The position numbers and the translations under genes are program-made. A DNA stretch of 64,000 bases from UBA6522 sp963664945 (GTDB taxonomy: Bacteria; Pseudomonadota; Gammaproteobacteria; Steroidobacterales; Rariloculaceae): contig OY761822.1 in the NCBI GenBank assembly GCA_963664945.1, positions 558,001-622,000 on the forward strand, given 5' to 3'. Every line of letters begins with the position of its first letter. Within the stretch, counting starts at the first letter, position 1. The notes beneath the pieces are model-generated. The model was not told the DNA's origin and made no database searches. It worked only from the letters and a program-made list of their open reading frames with translations. Below are positions 27,674 through 36,830 of this stretch, piece by piece.

Positions 27674-30600
27674 ATGCCTTCATCTCACGACTCGTTCTTG
27701 ACAGCACTGATTGCTCTCAGCAAAGACCAGATCCGACAAGCCGGACAGAGATATATGCCCGGGATCGATCCTCACGCGCCGAATCTCAGGATCGAGTCAC
27801 TCTTCGCCGCGATCGAGAACGTCGCTTGCGGATCGGGCGCTCGTGCGAGATTTCAGTCGGTGCTTGATGCGTTCTCCGATGCCTGGGACCGTGCCAAGCA
27901 TTGCAGCCAGCGGTCCGACGTAATTCAGCAGCGAGCGGACGATGCCCGTGTCTTTTTGTCACCAATGATGGACCGACTGCGCGCGGGCGAATCCGCCGCA
28001 GGAGAAGAGTGGTCGGATCTTCTCGCTAGCATTGAATCTGGACTATTGGCGGACATGAATCACTGGCGTGCGGAGGAGGCCAAGCTGCAGCCAGCCGACA
28101 TAGATACCGGGTACACGCCTGAGCGTAGCACTATTCGCGCCAACATGAACGCCATTGGTCGCTGTTTGGCCCTTGTGCGTGAGGAGAAGGAGTACATCCA
28201 GAGCCCGGCGTTCAAAGTCCTGTTTGATCCGAACCTCTTGGTGAGCGGCGAATGGGGTACGGGTAAGACACATCTGCTGTGCGATGTCACGCAAAGCCGA
28301 ATCGGTCGTAACCAAGCCACTATTCTTGTTCTGGCCAAAAACTTCCAAGGCAGCGTCGTTGCAGAAATCTGTTCCCGGATCGAAAAAGGGCGCACGGCAG
28401 CTGAGGTATTCGATCGACTTGAAGAATTGGCGTACGAGACCAGAGAGCGAGCGATCGTCATCGTGGACGGTGTAAACGAAGGTCGTCGTCGTGAATGGCA
28501 AGCGGCCATTTCCACCCTTCAAGCGCTCGTTGCAGACCGCCCGAACATTGGTTTGATCGTCACGTGCCGGACCCCTTTTGAGTCCTTCGCAATCAAGCGG
28601 CAAGACTTAGAGAATCTTCATAAGGTCATGCACCTCGGTTTCGACGATCAGGAATTCGACGCTCAGGCAGCCTTCTTCCAGTACTACAACCTGCCGCTGC
28701 CTGAAGTACCTCTGCTGGACAGAGAATTCTCGCGACCGCTCACACTGAAGCTGATTTGCCAATCACTCCAAAGCCTTACAGGCAATAAATTGGCACAGGG
28801 GTTTGCAGGTATAGCCTCGGGTCAAAAAGGAATGACTTATGTCCTCGAGTCGTTCGTCAACCGCGTTGGCAAGCCGATTGAGCGCCAATATGGTCTAAGC
28901 GCCAAGGGGTGCTGGGGATTGCTGAAGGGAAGCGATCAAATCGCAGACAGCCGGCTCGCCGGATTTGCGCCGTGCATGGCGGCGAAGCTGCGCGGCTATG
29001 TTCGTCCGTCGGAGGCTGATCGCATCATCGCCGCCAACTGCCCGGCATTGAGACCGGCACAGCGACGCCAGCTCCTTGATGTGCTACGGACAAACGGGCT
29101 CATCGAAGAAGACACCGTCTGGTATTCGACGAGATCCGGGTTCAAGTCCCGGATCGTCTTTCGGCTTCCCTATCAACGATTCAGCGATCACTTGGTCGCA
29201 CGGCACTTGTTGAAGGCGCATCTGGATGTTTCTTCGGCTGAGACTATCAAGCGAAGCTTCATGGGCAATTCCCTGCTCGGGCGGATCTTCAGGGTGTCAA
29301 ATAGGTACCACCGAGAATACGCGGAGCCGGGCTGGGCGCAGGCGCTGATTACCGAGTTTCCTGAGCGAGTGGGGAAGCGGCTTCCACCCGAGCAGCGTGA
29401 ACTGTTTTTCGTGTTGCCCAAAAGGGCCCAGAACTTGAGTGCATACTACGGCCCGTTCATCGAAGGGATGTTTTGGCGCGACCCTGCAACGTTCACCGAG
29501 GGTACGCGGGCCATCATCAATAAGTATCTTAACGCTGGGTCGCGGGCATGGGAGCAAACGGTTGACGCGTTGGCTGCCGTATCGACCAAGTCAAATCACC
29601 CGTATAACGCGCGTCGTCTATACGATTTCCTCGCGCGCTATCCGATGCCTGACCGCGATCTTCGATGGTCCGAATACCTTCGGCGACGGTACGCATCGCC
29701 TACCATTCACCGTCTACTGACTTGGGCGGAGAAGCTCAAGTCCGCGAACATGACGCAGCGCTCAGCGACGGAGCTTGTTGTACTGCTCTCCTTGGTCCTT
29801 ACAACGGTCGTTCGAAGTGACCGCGATTTGGCGACGAAGGCGCTCGTGTTGATCGGCGAGAGGTTTCCCAAAGTACTGTTCACCCACGTTGTGACTAGCC
29901 TCGAATTCAACGATCCGTATGTTCCGGAACGCATGTTGGCGGCTGCGTACGGGACGACTCTGTCCTTGGTGGACTCGGAAGTGGCACCGAAGTTTCGACC
30001 TCTACTCGGAGATCTGGCGAAAACCCTCTATCGAAAGATGTTCGGACCCAGTGCGCGTAACGCCACCCACCATACCCTGATACGAGACTACGCGCTCGGC
30101 ATCATCGAAATCGCCCAGCGCGTGAGTTGTGTCTCGCTCCCTAAAACCGCTAGCTGCAACCTGACTGCACCGTTTACGAACACGCTTTCGACATTTGCGA
30201 GTGACGGCACGCCTGATCCATCTGTGAAAGAAGCCATCGGTCATGCCATTCAAATGGATTTCGGTAACTACATGATCGGACGCTTGATCCCCAACCGGGC
30301 TAACTACGACGATGAGAACCCAGATTACGTCCAGGTCCGCGCGAGGATCGAGCGACGCATGTTCGACTTGGGGTACCGAGCAGAGAAGTTCAAAGATGCC
30401 GATGACGATATCGGCAATTCTTCATGGAATACACGCGATCAGAAGAAGGTGGACCGCTACGGGAAGAAGTACTCGTGGATCGCCTATTTCGAGAAGTGGG
30501 GCGAGCGTGAGGCCGAGAGAAAGCTGCCGGATGGGCGCGTGGGAGAGAGAACATCCGATTGCGGAGTCGATCCAAGTTTTCCAACGCGCCCACACCACTG

Positions 30601-31567
30601 GACTCCACCAATTCCGGACCTTTTTGGCGACCCGGACCTTTCCACTGAAGCCTGGGTCGAGGGCGGCTTCACACCGAAATGGCATCCGTTGCTCGTGGTC
30701 CCGGAGATCAACGGACACCAAGGTGAGTGGGTGCTCGTGGAAGGGCATGTTCGTGGAACTGACGAGAGCCACGATCGAGAGCTCTTTGCTTTCCTGCGCG
30801 GAGTGTTTATCGCGCGCAGAGATGTGCGCAGGTTCAGAGCGAAATTCCTTGCGCTGGAATACCCTGGGAACAGCAAAATCCCCGCAGGAGCCACTGAATA
30901 CTATCTCTATGCGGGGGAGGCCGGACGTCGTCAGAATTATGCGCGGCACCTCTACCAGCCGAACAGCCGGTACCGTCGACAAATCGAGGAAGCGTTCGAT
31001 CAATACGTGCGCGTGTATCCGAAAGAGAAGATTCCACCTGCCAACGTCACGATAGGGTCGGCGCTTGGCGAAGGAAAGGAGACGGGCAACTCATCTTTGG
31101 AACTACTCGGCCCGAAGCAGAAAATGCGTCACGTACCAGGCATCCGTGTCGAGATCCCGTACATCCACTTTGGCTGGGAGTCTCACCATTCTTCGCACAA
31201 CGATTTCTCGGGTTTCGATCTTCCTGCGCCCAGTTTGATTCAGCGTTTTCGCCTAGCAAGCAAGAATCGCGAGATCGATTTCTACGACTCAAGGGGAGAA
31301 CCCGGGACTCTCTATCGAGAGGCTGGGGACGGCTGGAAGGGAGATCGGCACAGTCTCTTGTACGTCCGTGCCGATCTTCTTCAGCGTTACCTAAAAGATA
31401 CGCGCCAAGTATTGATCTGGTGTAACTGGGGAGAACGGGACTGGTTGAAGAAGATGGAAGGTCACCAAGTGATCCGCAATTCTGCCAGACTACGAATCTA
31501 CCAAGCTTATGACCACATACATCGTTCGTTTCTTCGGTGGTCTGTCAAGCACCGGAAGGTCGTCTAG
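27674..31567 (+). CDS. Large STAND/NACHT-like ATPase, candidate defence protein
   Basis: 1297 residues from ATG 27674 (MPSSHDSFLTALIALSKDQI); the frame opens at 27614 right after parE. Residues 1-170 are helical. The nucleotide-binding domain has Walker A LVSGEWGTGKTH at about residue 192, Walker B IVIVDGVNEG at about 261, and LIVTCRTPF at about 294, a pattern close to NACHT and other STAND NTPases. A winged-helix-like and helical region follows (FSRPLTLKLICQSL). The last 900 residues show no repeat I can detect, but include EEKSR-poor, aromatic-rich beta segments (HPLLVVPEINGHQGEWVLVE). STAND proteins act as phage sensors that oligomerise and trigger an effector. I cannot assign an effector here. 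The GC content is lower than in its neighbours. The frame is intact between two insertion sequences. Confidence 0.7.
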   Translation: MPSSHDSFLTALIALSKDQIRQAGQRYMPGIDPHAPNLRIESLFAAIENVACGSGARARFQSVLDAFSDAWDRAKHCSQRSDVIQQRADDARVFLSPMMDRLRAGESAAGEEWSDLLASIESGLLADMNHWRAEEAKLQPADIDTGYTPERSTIRANMNAIGRCLALVREEKEYIQSPAFKVLFDPNLLVSGEWGTGKTHLLCDVTQSRIGRNQATILVLAKNFQGSVVAEICSRIEKGRTAAEVFDRLEELAYETRERAIVIVDGVNEGRRREWQAAISTLQALVADRPNIGLIVTCRTPFESFAIKRQDLENLHKVMHLGFDDQEFDAQAAFFQYYNLPLPEVPLLDREFSRPLTLKLICQSLQSLTGNKLAQGFAGIASGQKGMTYVLESFVNRVGKPIERQYGLSAKGCWGLLKGSDQIADSRLAGFAPCMAAKLRGYVRPSEADRIIAANCPALRPAQRRQLLDVLRTNGLIEEDTVWYSTRSGFKSRIVFRLPYQRFSDHLVARHLLKAHLDVSSAETIKRSFMGNSLLGRIFRVSNRYHREYAEPGWAQALITEFPERVGKRLPPEQRELFFVLPKRAQNLSAYYGPFIEGMFWRDPATFTEGTRAIINKYLNAGSRAWEQTVDALAAVSTKSNHPYNARRLYDFLARYPMPDRDLRWSEYLRRRYASPTIHRLLTWAEKLKSANMTQRSATELVVLLSLVLTTVVRSDRDLATKALVLIGERFPKVLFTHVVTSLEFNDPYVPERMLAAAYGTTLSLVDSEVAPKFRPLLGDLAKTLYRKMFGPSARNATHHTLIRDYALGIIEIAQRVSCVSLPKTASCNLTAPFTNTLSTFASDGTPDPSVKEAIGHAIQMDFGNYMIGRLIPNRANYDDENPDYVQVRARIERRMFDLGYRAEKFKDADDDIGNSSWNTRDQKKVDRYGKKYSWIAYFEKWGEREAERKLPDGRVGERTSDCGVDPSFPTRPHHWTPPIPDLFGDPDLSTEAWVEGGFTPKWHPLLVVPEINGHQGEWVLVEGHVRGTDESHDRELFAFLRGVFIARRDVRRFRAKFLALEYPGNSKIPAGATEYYLYAGEAGRRQNYARHLYQPNSRYRRQIEEAFDQYVRVYPKEKIPPANVTIGSALGEGKETGNSSLELLGPKQKMRHVPGIRVEIPYIHFGWESHHSSHNDFSGFDLPAPSLIQRFRLASKNREIDFYDSRGEPGTLYREAGDGWKGDRHSLLYVRADLLQRYLKDTRQVLIWCNWGERDWLKKMEGHQVIRNSARLRIYQAYDHIHRSFLRWSVKHRKVV

Positions 31568-31731
31568 CTAGACAAAAGAATCGATCCCTTCAGGGAAGCG
31601 CGTTTTCCTCGGCGGTGTCTTCTTCGAGAAGCGTCCTGCAAATCCTTCTTCGTTTTCTTTGGCACGTCTTTTTCAGAGGTCCCGCTACGGCGTTGAGGTG
31701 CGCATTTGTCGCTGCGTGGAGGATCCCAGCC

Positions 31732-31930
31732 GATGAAGAAGCGAAGACGACGCAAGTGTCTGAGCTGCCGGCGGTTGTTCCGCCCGGACGCGCGCAACCT
31801 GCGCCACTGCTCGGCCGGTCCCCTGCCGCAAGGCGAGCAAGGTGGCGACCCAAGAACGCTGGCTATCCAAACGCCAGAACCGCAACTACTTCGGCTTCCC
31901 CGAGCATGTGGCCCGGGTGGGGGCCTAGCC
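31732..31930 (+). pseudogene. IS-associated small zinc-finger protein, frameshifted and cut
   Basis: It starts MKKRRRRKCLSCRRLFRPDA, a short Cys-rich protein often encoded beside transposases. After CSAGPLPQ the expected sequence continues one frame over as CRKASKVATQERWLSKRQNR and FGFPEHVARVGA, so there is a frameshift near 31825. The continuation ends at a TAG that lies exactly in the target duplication of IS copy 3. It is therefore broken at least once and interrupted by the insertion. Confidence 0.6.
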
Positions 31931-34377
31931 CTGCCCGTGCCCCACATATAGCGCTGGACTTTGGTTGATTGTTGATGTTTGTGTCATCCGTATTCGTCGT
32001 GCAGTTGGAGAGCGAAGGACATGGTGACGAGCTGTGTCAGGCCCTGCCACAGGAGTTGCGCGCCGGGGGGATCGCGTTTGCGCCCGGTCCAGCCGCCGAG
32101 CCGGGCGGTGAGTTGCACCGCCGTGCCGAGGTGTTCGGGTTCGCTGAGTTTCCGCGAACGGGCGAAGGTGGCCAACACGCGCAGTTCGAGATTCGAGAAC
32201 AGCAACTCGGCCGGCAGTTCGGGTACCTCGCGGCCGAGTTGGACCATCAACTGGATGCGCCAGGCGATGACCAGGTTGATGGCGATGGCGCGCTCGAGTC
32301 GCTCGGCGCTGTGGTGTTGGAGTTCCTCGATTTGACAACCGGATTTGAGGATGCGGAAGAAGTCCTCGATGCGCCAGCGCAGGCTATACCAGCGCAGCAG
32401 GCGCGTGGCGTCCTCGGGCTCGGTCACCGGCACGGTGGTGAGCAGAAACCACTCCAGCGGTTGCGTCTTGGCGGGCGGGTGTTCCTCGCGGGCATGCAGC
32501 GCCCACAGTGTCAGCGGTTCGGACGTCGAGCGCGGCAGTTCGACCGGTTGGTAGCGCAGGGTCATCCGGGCGGTGCGGGCGGTGCGTTTGGCGCGTTGCG
32601 CCTGTTTGCTGGCCTTCTCGCGCGCGCCCGGCCGGCGCACCTCGACGTGGCACCGCCCCCGGGCCGGGGCGCTGCGCAGTTCGTCGAACAGGTGTCGCAC
32701 GACCTTCTCGCCGTTGCCGTCGGTGTCGTGGCCGAGCACGCGATTGGTCTTGGCGCGAACCAGCACGTCGACCGTTGGGGTCCGGTCGTGTTGCTCGATG
32801 AACAGGTCCAAAAAGTCGGCCTCGCGGTCCATGACGCACACCGCGCGGGTGTCATCGAGGGGCGCGGTCGCCTCGGCGCAGTCGCGCAGGCCCTCGATCC
32901 AGCGGAACGATTTTCTCTGCTCGAGGGGTTTGCGGCTCTTGGCCTCGGGGTCCGGCGGCGGTGGCGCATCGAACGCGGCCCGCAGCACGCCGAGCGGCAC
33001 CCCATCGGGATTGACGGCGAGTGTGGCGTGCAGGTTCAGGCCGCGGGCCACGGCGCCGGTCTGGTTCGACCCGAGGTGGCCCAGTCCCTCGGTTTGCCCG
33101 TGCCGGGTGAAGTTCAGGCTGGAGGTGTCCTGAATGCACAACACCGTCGACTCCGATTGCAGCCGTTGCACCGTGCGCTGCCGATGCGGCGCCAGGATGT
33201 GTTCGACGGTGACCTCGCTGTCGGCGGGCTGGTCGATGAGTCGGTAATGGCCCTTGATCAAGGCGCGGGCTCCGTGGCTGGCGCCGGTGATGGCGCGTGT
33301 GGGGTAGAGTGCCATATGGTGCGCGCTTTTGACCAAACGTGCGCTCAGGCGCGCATCGCCCAGCGGGGCGCCTCCGAATTCGTTGGCTGCCCAGACCCCG
33401 GCATCGAGTCCGGCGCCGGGGTCCAGCGGCGCCGGCCCCGGGGCGGGGAGTTGCAAACGCTCGCGAAAGGCCGGTTCCAGGGCGTAGAGGTAGATGGCCT
33501 TGGGCGTGGTCGAGGCGGCATGGGTGCGGTCGTTGCGTCCGCGTCCGGCGGTCTCGCCGAGGCGGCGCCAATTGGCGGCGCGCCAACTGGCGCCGCTGTG
33601 CTGGCGCTCGTCGACAAAGGTCTCCAACAGCCAGGGCCGGTAGCCGTGGCGGCGCCGGCAATCCTCGACCACCGTCCGTGCCGCCTGACCCAGCACCCAG
33701 GAGGCCAGGTTGCGGCAAGCCACGCCGGGGCGGATCAGCAACCGGCACAGCCCCAGCACCCGGTGCAGATGCGCCGCCCGCTGCGCATCGTCCCAGCCAA
33801 TAAAGGCGTCGCGGGCCGAAAGGCGCCGCGCCGCAGCAGCAAATCCCACCGCCCCGAGCCAGCCGTGTGCGGAGCCGACCAGATACCGCAACTGCGGGCC
33901 GACGAACGGACCCGCTCCGCGCGGGTGTTCGTGCGCCATGAGGGTGTTCCAGAGCCAGCGCTGCGCGTCGCTGTCGACCCGCACCAACGCCAACTCACGC
34001 ACCTGTCCGACCGCGCTCGGCACCGCTTCCGCCGGCGCCACCGGTTGAGCGAGCAGGCGCGGGCCATGTCCCCCGACCGCAGGACGGCGCGGCGACGGGA
34101 GCGCAACCTGCTCGGCCCGTTGCAGCACCGCCAATGCCCGATGGCAGCTTGCGCGTTGCCACCGACCGCGTCCGTCGCGAAGCGCAAACGCCTCGCAGAC
34201 CCGGTCGGCCAGCTTCCCTTGGCTTTCGAACCCCTCCGAAACCACTCCGCAATGACGTCGCGAAGCCGAGGCAAATCGGCACGCAGCGAACGCATGACTT
34301 GGCTCTGAACATCCATGACGCGCACCATAGCGCGGCGGCTTTGTGAAGTCCAGCACGGAGATGTGGGGCACGGGCAG
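31931..34377 (-). mobile_element. DruA-Tn5-type insertion sequence, copy 3
   Basis: 2447 bp, one base shorter than the other copies, flanked by the 8-bp repeat GCCTAGCC (31923-31930 and 34378-34385). Apart from that deletion the encoded protein matches copy 1 wherever the frames coincide. It lies in a small IS-associated pseudogene downstream of the STAND gene. Confidence 0.9.
31984..34328 (-). pseudogene. DruA-Tn5 fusion transposase, copy 3, 1-bp deletion near N-terminus
   Basis: The start MVRVMDVQSQVMRSLRADLP at 34328 is as in copy 1. One C is missing from the run at about 34246-34248, so the frame shifts after residue 27 and the remaining 750 residues lie in a neighbouring frame. That downstream frame is open and could be reached only by a new start or by frameshifting. 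Apart from this, DruA-like and DDE domains are complete and match copy 1. Because the rest is so similar, the deletion must be recent. Confidence 0.8.
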
Positions 34378-34385
34378 GCCTAGCC

Positions 34386-34779
34386 GGCGGCCAACTGGGG
34401 CATGTCGACCGGAGCCGCGCGACAATAGGGCTCCCACCAGCCGTCCAGCCGCACGCCCAAAGTCTGCTTTTCAATTCCATGATACGATTTCGCGCGTGAC
34501 TGTCGGGGCGCTCCGGTCGGGTCATCGGTGAACATAACGCCCTTCACTCGGTTCGAGTTGGCCGCTCGTGGCCAAGCGAATAAACAGAGATTTCACGACC
34601 GTGACATTCACAATGCCCGACACCTTGCGGGCCAGAAAGGCGAATCCCGGCCAAACTGCTACTCGACCGGGTTTCTTTCGCGCTTAGAGAGGTAGTGCAA
34701 CCGCGCTCGGCAGGCAGAATTGTAGTTCGTCTGTCAACCTATCGCCAAGCCTCTCCGAGCGCCTGAGTGGAGAGGACTT
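34386..34779. other. Intergenic stretch right of IS copy 3
   Basis: The first bases may continue the small IS-associated pseudogene. Otherwise no gene is supported. The sequence just before 34780 includes GAGAGGA, the ribosome-binding site of the next gene. Confidence 0.4.
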
Positions 34780-35124
34780 ATGCGAATCCCAGCACTTCTG
34801 CTGCTCGCAGCAGCCCTATTGCCGTTGCAAGGGGCCGCTCAAATAGACTTGGAATGGTCCGAAGAAGATACGAAGGGAACGCTTCACAACGTCTGTGTTG
34901 CCGTGTACATGAACCTCTCGACATTGGCAAAAGAGGCCGGTAGTGCCGAGGCCGCACTGGGGTTCGCAGAGTTAGCCGCCCGACATGGGATAGAGGCTTC
35001 CTCTACTGAGGACAGGATGTTGTACACCCTTTGGGTGATGAGTGTTCTCAAAACCGCCGGAGTCGTTACCGCGCACGACTGGAGAGGGTTCACTACAACC
35101 TGTAAAGTTATTCTGAATGAATAG
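34780..35124 (+). CDS. Small exported protein of unknown function
   Basis: 114 residues preceded by GAGAGGA six bases upstream of the ATG. The N-terminus MRIPALLLLAAALLPLQGAA is a clear signal peptide with a cleavage site after GAAQ or AAQ. The mature part is helical and ends MSVLKTAGVVTAHDWRGFTT, with two cysteines (HNVCVAVY and TTCKVILNE) that could form a disulfide. This suggests a periplasmic protein. No family was recognised; similar small helical periplasmic proteins are often left as hypothetical. Confidence 0.65.
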   Translation: MRIPALLLLAAALLPLQGAAQIDLEWSEEDTKGTLHNVCVAVYMNLSTLAKEAGSAEAALGFAELAARHGIEASSTEDRMLYTLWVMSVLKTAGVVTAHDWRGFTTTCKVILNE

Positions 35125-35500
35125 TGAAGCAGAAGAGTTGAAGGGAAAGGTCGTTGCTCTGCGGCTTTCGAGGCGGGCCCTAGCGACTGCTTTAATTCTA
35201 TCATCGTGCGCATCGATAAGTTCTTTGATTAGTCTTACCTCGGGTTACCGCATTTGCCTGAATCGTGAAAGGTTCATCAGCCTACTTCTATGTCACGCGA
35301 GAATTTCTCCATTCTAACACTACCCATTTTAGGTTAATCAGTTACGTCGCGTTCCTTCACAAGCAAAAAGGCTTCCGGAGGCTGTCAATCCAGCGATGTA
35401 ACGTCCGAAGAAATATACGGTGGAAGTACTCTGAATTGTCGCATATCGCGTTACGCTGTAATCGCTATATTGAAACACGTGATCGCTTGAGAAATTAGCC
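35125..35500. other. AT-richer intergenic stretch
   Basis: The GC content falls clearly compared with the surroundings. Two short overlapping frames (66 and 77 residues) have no ribosome-binding site or family features. The low GC suggests foreign DNA or a promoter region for the membrane protein at 35501. Confidence 0.4.
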
Positions 35501-35980
35501 ATGAGCCAGTTCTTTGCCGCAATTGCTGGTGCCGTCGTGGGCGGGCTTATTGCGTATTTTATTCAGATTAGAGTTCTACGTGAAAATCGTGAGCAGCGCC
35601 AGCAGGATCGCCAAGCTGCTGATCAGGTATTGGCTCAGTCATTAATCGTAAAGCTCATAAATATCTACTCACGCATCCACATGATCCACTCACATTTTGA
35701 GGATTGCTTCAGCCGCGCTGAGAGACGTGGTAAGCCCGACGAACCTTGGACCTTCGTGCAACCCTGTCCCCTTCCAGTTGACTTTACTGCTGAGGAGATG
35801 AGCATGGTGTTGTCGAAAGACCACCGTGTACTTGATGCTGTTCTTCCGTTGGACACGATTCACAACATGCTGTGGGATACGTTAAAGACAATGCAAAATG
35901 AGCGGGCAATTCTATTGGAGCAGATGCCTCAAGCAAGATTCGAAGGCAATATCGGTCAGGCCTTGCTGGATAACGAGTAG
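35501..35980 (+). CDS. Membrane-anchored protein of unknown function, possibly ended early by TAG
   Basis: 159 residues. MSQFFAAIAGAVVGGLIAYF followed by IQIRVLRENREQRQQDRQAA gives one N-terminal transmembrane segment and a charged cytoplasmic helix. The rest is helical (LAQSLIVKLINIYSRIHMIH). The frame ends with TAG at 35978-35980, but the same frame continues with a coding-like sequence, EKILRPRIIAVNELIGYLKD, to a second TAG at 36085. The first stop may therefore be a mutation. Similar proteins with one N-terminal TM and a helical cytoplasmic part are widespread and uncharacterised. Confidence 0.6.
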   Translation: MSQFFAAIAGAVVGGLIAYFIQIRVLRENREQRQQDRQAADQVLAQSLIVKLINIYSRIHMIHSHFEDCFSRAERRGKPDEPWTFVQPCPLPVDFTAEEMSMVLSKDHRVLDAVLPLDTIHNMLWDTLKTMQNERAILLEQMPQARFEGNIGQALLDNE

Positions 35981-36144
35981 GAAAAAATACTTCGACCACG
36001 AATAATCGCTGTAAATGAACTAATAGGCTATCTGAAAGATCATTCCAGTCGAACCTCGGGAGATACAAAAAAAGATCACCTATAGGTAGAACACTAACCA
36101 AGCGACGACGAGGAAGGACGCCACCTCCGGAACGCGCCTTCAAA

Positions 36145-36594
36145 TTAATGCAACGACGGACAGTGCGGGCAAGCAGAACAGCTCCAAGTACGGCGCAGCC
36201 AGCGCCCCAGGGTGTGCCCGGTCGGCAGCCGGCTCAGCCCACACAGCCGCTCCACCAGCGCATCGTCTCGCAAGTACTCAACGTGCCGAACCCGCCGAGC
36301 GCCCGCGATCAGCATCGCCAATACCCGTAGCGACAGCCGCGCCGAGCCGAAATCGCTCCGTGGCAACGTCTTCTCGACGCCCTTCAATACCGCCCAAATA
36401 TCCAGCCGACGAATCAATCGCCCGACCAGATCCAAACCCGCAAATGACATTAGCCCACCGGCCTTGCAGCGCAGCGTCAATTGACCATCGATCTGGCGCT
36501 GCAAATCTGCTTTCCTTAACCTCACGAGATGTGGCCCCTCCTGCTCGGCATTGTCGACATGTGCAAACTCAACAATATTAGCAGTGACGCCCAT
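36145..36594 (-). pseudogene. IS1380-family transposase, N-terminal fragment
   Basis: The frame reads GGLMSFAGLDLVGRLIRRLD, then LPRSDFGSARLSLRVLAMLI, GARRVRHVEYLRDDALVERL and LSRLPTGHTLGRWLRRTW, the characteristic N-terminal region of IS1380 transposases before the first catalytic Asp. It ends after about 150 residues of an expected 440 or so, with the DDE catalytic domain missing. The 3' break lies near 36150, next to the small membrane protein gene. Confidence 0.8.
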
Positions 36595-36830
36595 CTCGCC
36601 CTACCTCAACACCACTTCAGCCGGAAATTTCTGCAACATTGAGGTTAGGTCTGATGTCTGAAACCGTAACGGCGTACATGAAAGCGTTTGGAGAAGCCGC
36701 CGGACTCTAACGCTGGTGGTCCAGTTCCCGACCCTTCGCGCATTGCCATGGGCGGCCATTACGATCTGGTCGCCTCGCTCGCATCGGTAGGTGGCGGGGA
36801 CTTGTCCCTATCTGTCGGTTCAGTTGGTGG

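Noticed and set aside
35117..35498. Two short plus-strand frames (66 and 77 codons) in the AT-rich gap
   Set aside because: They overlap each other and the end of the exported protein gene, lack ribosome-binding sites and have no recognisable features.
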